From positions 57,722,627 through 57,786,626 of the forward strand of contig NC_077223.1 of the NCBI RefSeq assembly GCF_024763615.1: 64,000 bases of DNA, read 5' to 3'. The stretch's first letter is position 1, and each line of letters starts with the position of its first letter. A model generated the notes under the pieces. It worked only from the letters and a program-made list of their open reading frames with translations, was not told the DNA's origin and did not search any database. Both the position numbers and the translations under genes were made by a program. The DNA comes from Phlebotomus papatasi. Its lineage: Eukaryota; Arthropoda; Insecta; Diptera; Psychodidae. Below are positions 61,579 through 64,000 of the stretch, piece by piece.

Positions 61579-62296
61579 TAAGGGGTTACATGGGGCTCTC
61601 AGGACAAAAATAGACTTTTTTCTGATAATAATTTATTGTGTAGAAAATATTTTAGAAATTCCAACTTTTGGGATATGAAAGAGTAACTTTAAAACAAAAT
61701 TAAAAAAGAAAAAAAATTGAAAAATTTTGAAACTTCGACTGTTATTGGTAGTTGATTTTCGGAACCATTCCTCAAAAAACAGACCTTGAGGTAGGCAGGA
61801 TTTCTCCCAGTAGGTTGATCTGAAATCAAAAAAACCTAATATACTCTGTTAGAGGGTTAATTTGACCCGTGCATGAACGAAGAATTTTTGAAAAAAAAAT
61901 TAAATTTGAATTTTTGGCAAAAGTTTTTGTAAAAAAGTATCAATTTTACCCTATTTTTCAACACATTTTGTATTATAAAATGGTTCTGATTAAAGGAAGT
62001 GCAAATCCTTCGTTCAAACACTAGATAATACTTCTCAAAACAAGTATGCAAAATTTAAGAAAGATCGGTTCAGTAGATTCTGAGTAATCTTGTAAAACGG
62101 TGTTTTGAGAAAAACGCGTTTAAAGTTTTACAACAATATGCGCTCGCGGGCGGCATGCATAACTAAAACTGCTCTATCTCCGAGAGTTTTACTCTGATTG
62201 ACTTGAAATTTTCAGAAAATATTTTTTCAAATGTTATAATATAATAAAAATTTTTTTAAAAAAATTATTTTTTTTGTTCTGAGAGACCCATGTAAG
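61579..62296. mobile_element. 718-bp TIR element, GTTACATGGGGCTCTCAGGAC ends
   Basis: The left end GGGGTTACATGGGGCTCTCA is followed by GGACAAAAATAG. The right end in reverse is CTTACATGGGTCTCTCAGAA followed by CAAAAAAAAT. A SINE tail abuts the right end directly. No transposase was recognised. Confidence 0.75.
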
Positions 62297-62740
62297 ATAA
62301 GATAAGATTTTGCCAGGGATCAGTTCTCCATTTCGGATTAGCGATGCATCCAGGCCACAATTGGGCCCCTTATGCTTCCTCACTCTAATTCTATCTTATC
62401 CCCCGATATGGGTGGCCGCTCCATATCACAGCTCTGTGGGCAATCAGTACCGCTACTATATCACAGCAGGCCATCTCGGTGTGTGTTTGGGATCAGTGAC
62501 AGTGAATATTTGTATCGACTGAAGTACCACTTTCGTGTCGAAACCCGTTCTCGTACCAGCCTCTATGGTTTAGCCGGTTCACTTTTTTTTGCCAATATGC
62601 GCCATTGGCATTACTATTCATTCATTCACTGGACGAATTCAAAGCCGATATGGCATGAGAAATCTTTTTCTGCTGCTGCTCAGCTTTGAACCCGAGACCT
62701 CTCAGTCATAGAGCCACTACTCTATCCACTATGATTTTTT
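62297..62740 (-). mobile_element. tRNA-derived SINE abutting the TIR element
   Basis: The minus strand begins with a tRNA-like head: A box TAGTGGATAGAGTAGTGGC near 62732-62714, B box GGGTTCAAAGC (62693-62683). A body of about 370 bp follows, ending in an ATCTTATCTTATCTTAC tail at about 62310-62294. The head, body and short-repeat tail are the layout of a tRNA SINE. Confidence 0.75.
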
Positions 62741-62829
62741 ATTTGATTTTTTATTTGTTCGTATACTTGTTACTCATGCTAAAATATTTTAAAACCTATT
62801 ATCTTAAGCAGTTTCTTATTTCGAAGTGA

Positions 62830-62970
62830 TTTTTCTTAATTTATCAATCAGTTTAACCGGTAGTAGAACGGTATGTACAAAAAAAAAGCATGCGAAAAGA
62901 TAATGCACGGATAGTTCTTTCTCGTGAGTTCGAGCACTCAGCAAAGTTGGGACGCTTTGCAATCTCTTTT
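62830..62970 (+). repeat. Dispersed GGGACGCTTTG repeat
   Basis: The words CAGTTTAACCGGTAGTAGAA, TCTCGTGAGTTCGAGCACTC and AGCAAAGTTGGGACGCTTTG match copies near 36480, 54470, 13725 and, inverted, 2015 and 40305. Confidence 0.65.
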
Positions 62971-63169
62971 TTGGAAAAAATTAATGAAAAAGTCATCTTT
63001 GGTATTCGCTCCGATGAGATAAATATGATATTAGTAATTAAGTTTCCGATAAAACATAATCTAAGGTGATAAATGTGCATACAAAATTTCAGGAGACACT
63101 GTAATCCTTTCAAAGGATCAAAAACGATTTAATATGTTCTGAATGAATTTTCGGTCTGGTGAGATGTAG

Positions 63170-63428
63170 CAGATAGTGGACGAAAATTAGACCTCTCTTG
63201 ATTTTTACTCTTTAATTCTTCACGACGTTTCGAGGATGAATGTCCTCTTCATCAGGTTTCGTAAAAAAGTTCAAGTGAAGTGCAGCAGTAAATTTTCCCA
63301 CCTGTATGTGATTTTTCCTCCAATTCGAAACCTGATGAAGAGGACATTCATCCTCGAAACGTCGCGTCGTGAAGAATTAAAGAGTAAAAATCAAGAGATG
63401 AGGTCTAATTTTCCGTCCACTATCTGAT
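63170..63428. mobile_element. 260-bp inverted repeat carrying hammerhead-like motifs in both arms
   Basis: The left arm 63170-63261 and right arm 63326-63428 are near-perfect reverse complements around a 64-bp spacer. The right arm has two small extra pieces (GCGTC and AT). Each arm, read outward from the spacer, contains CTGATGA, a GAGGA/TCCTC hairpin and GAAAC, the core order of hammerhead ribozymes in Penelope-like elements and retrozymes. Confidence 0.85.
63322..63378 (+). other. Candidate hammerhead ribozyme, right arm
   Basis: CTGATGA (63332-63338), stem GAGGA (63340-63344), six-base loop, TCCTC (63351-63355), GAAA (63356-63359), then a tiny CG/CG stem III ending in GUC at the expected cleavage position. 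Helix I can form: AATTC (63322-63326) pairs with GAATT (63374-63378), and AC pairs with GT beside the core, with an internal loop between. An extra A follows the CTGATGA core. Confidence 0.55.
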
Positions 63429-64000
63429 TCAATATGATCCTCTCATTTTTACCAGTGCATGCCATAGGAACAGAAGTATTTCAAAAATAAAATTGGTCGT
63501 CAAATTGGCGAAATGAAAGGCCGAAGGTAGGGGACAATGCACTATGCAAGATTCACTATAAACCTTTGGCGAATATCACCGTTTGTCGAGATCTTTTATG
63601 GTTTGGAAAATTTTAAATTCTAAAGATTAAATGGCCGAACGGGCACCCGGGAAAATTTCTTAGGTACCCATACAAACATTTGTGATTAGGGAATCACTAG
63701 ACTAGACATTTTGGCAAAGTTAGAGTCCGCTCAGAAAACATAAACTTTTGTTAGGATTGTAACAACTAATAAGTATATGAGACTTATTAAGAATTTCAAA
63801 TAATTTTAGCATTTTATTAAGATATAGATAAACTTTGTAAGGAATTGAAACGTTGAAAATTGCAATACATTCAAAAAAAAAATTCTTAATATAAAAATTT
63901 AATTTTCGTACAAAAGCTAGTTATATAGTCTTTTTATAACTTTGTTATCTGTACATCAATTTTCTGAAACTCCCAATATACCAATATCGCACAGAAGACA
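63429..64000. other. AT-rich sequence, nothing recognised
   Basis: There is an isolated GTCCGCTCAGAAAACATAAA near 63726, which loosely resembles the CACTCAGAAAAG termini at 14466. No element or gene was supported. Confidence 0.4.

Noticed and set aside
62672..62733. Possible tRNA gene on the minus strand
   Set aside because: The A/B box region is followed by a long body and a short-repeat tail, so it is treated as a SINE.

Overview
The window is AT-rich, with short intron-split coding exons, long introns and a dense load of small DNA transposons. It reads as an insect nuclear genome. A nematoceran fly such as a sand fly is plausible, but the species cannot be fixed from the sequence. I see no bacterial operon, CRISPR array, rRNA gene or intact tRNA gene.

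Only one host gene can be reconstructed in full: Kua (TMEM189/PEDS1, plasmanylethanolamine desaturase), on the minus strand from 12366 down to 1200. It has six coding exons with consensus splice sites and matching phases, and encodes 318 residues. Its 7.9-kb second intron and 2.1-kb last intron carry transposon remnants. About 1.1 kb upstream of the Kua start codon, a plus-strand ATG with 15 codons and a perfect GTAAGT donor (13504-13548) looks like the first coding exon of a divergent gene. The GC-richer stretch between them (12367-13503) would be a shared promoter region. No second exon of that gene was recognised, so 13551-64000 may be its giant first intron, intergenic DNA, or both.

Most of the remaining sequence is repeats. 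There are at least ten families of TA-flanked MITEs whose ends all begin with a run of three to five G (TA|GGG...). There are also a 1.65-kb Tc1-like element with a decayed transposase, two pogo-like elements with CAGT... ends, and two long elements carrying a mariner-type transposase remnant behind AAGGGGGAG inverted ends. Three copies of a CACTGAG-ended MITE and one 879-bp CACCGAG-ended element with internal motif arrays are present. Two tRNA-derived SINEs are each inserted in or beside another repeat. A Penelope-like retroelement fragment ends in a GIY-YIG-type protein tail and a hammerhead-like motif, and a 260-bp inverted repeat near 63.3 kb carries a hammerhead-like motif in both arms.

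Stretches with little recognisable content (about 19.9-22.3, 24.3-25.5, 25.8-27.5, 30.7-36.2, 42-44.8, 45.6-47.8, 49.6-52.4, 54.6-56.0 and 58.3-60.9 kb) appear mostly single-copy and hold no exon I could support.
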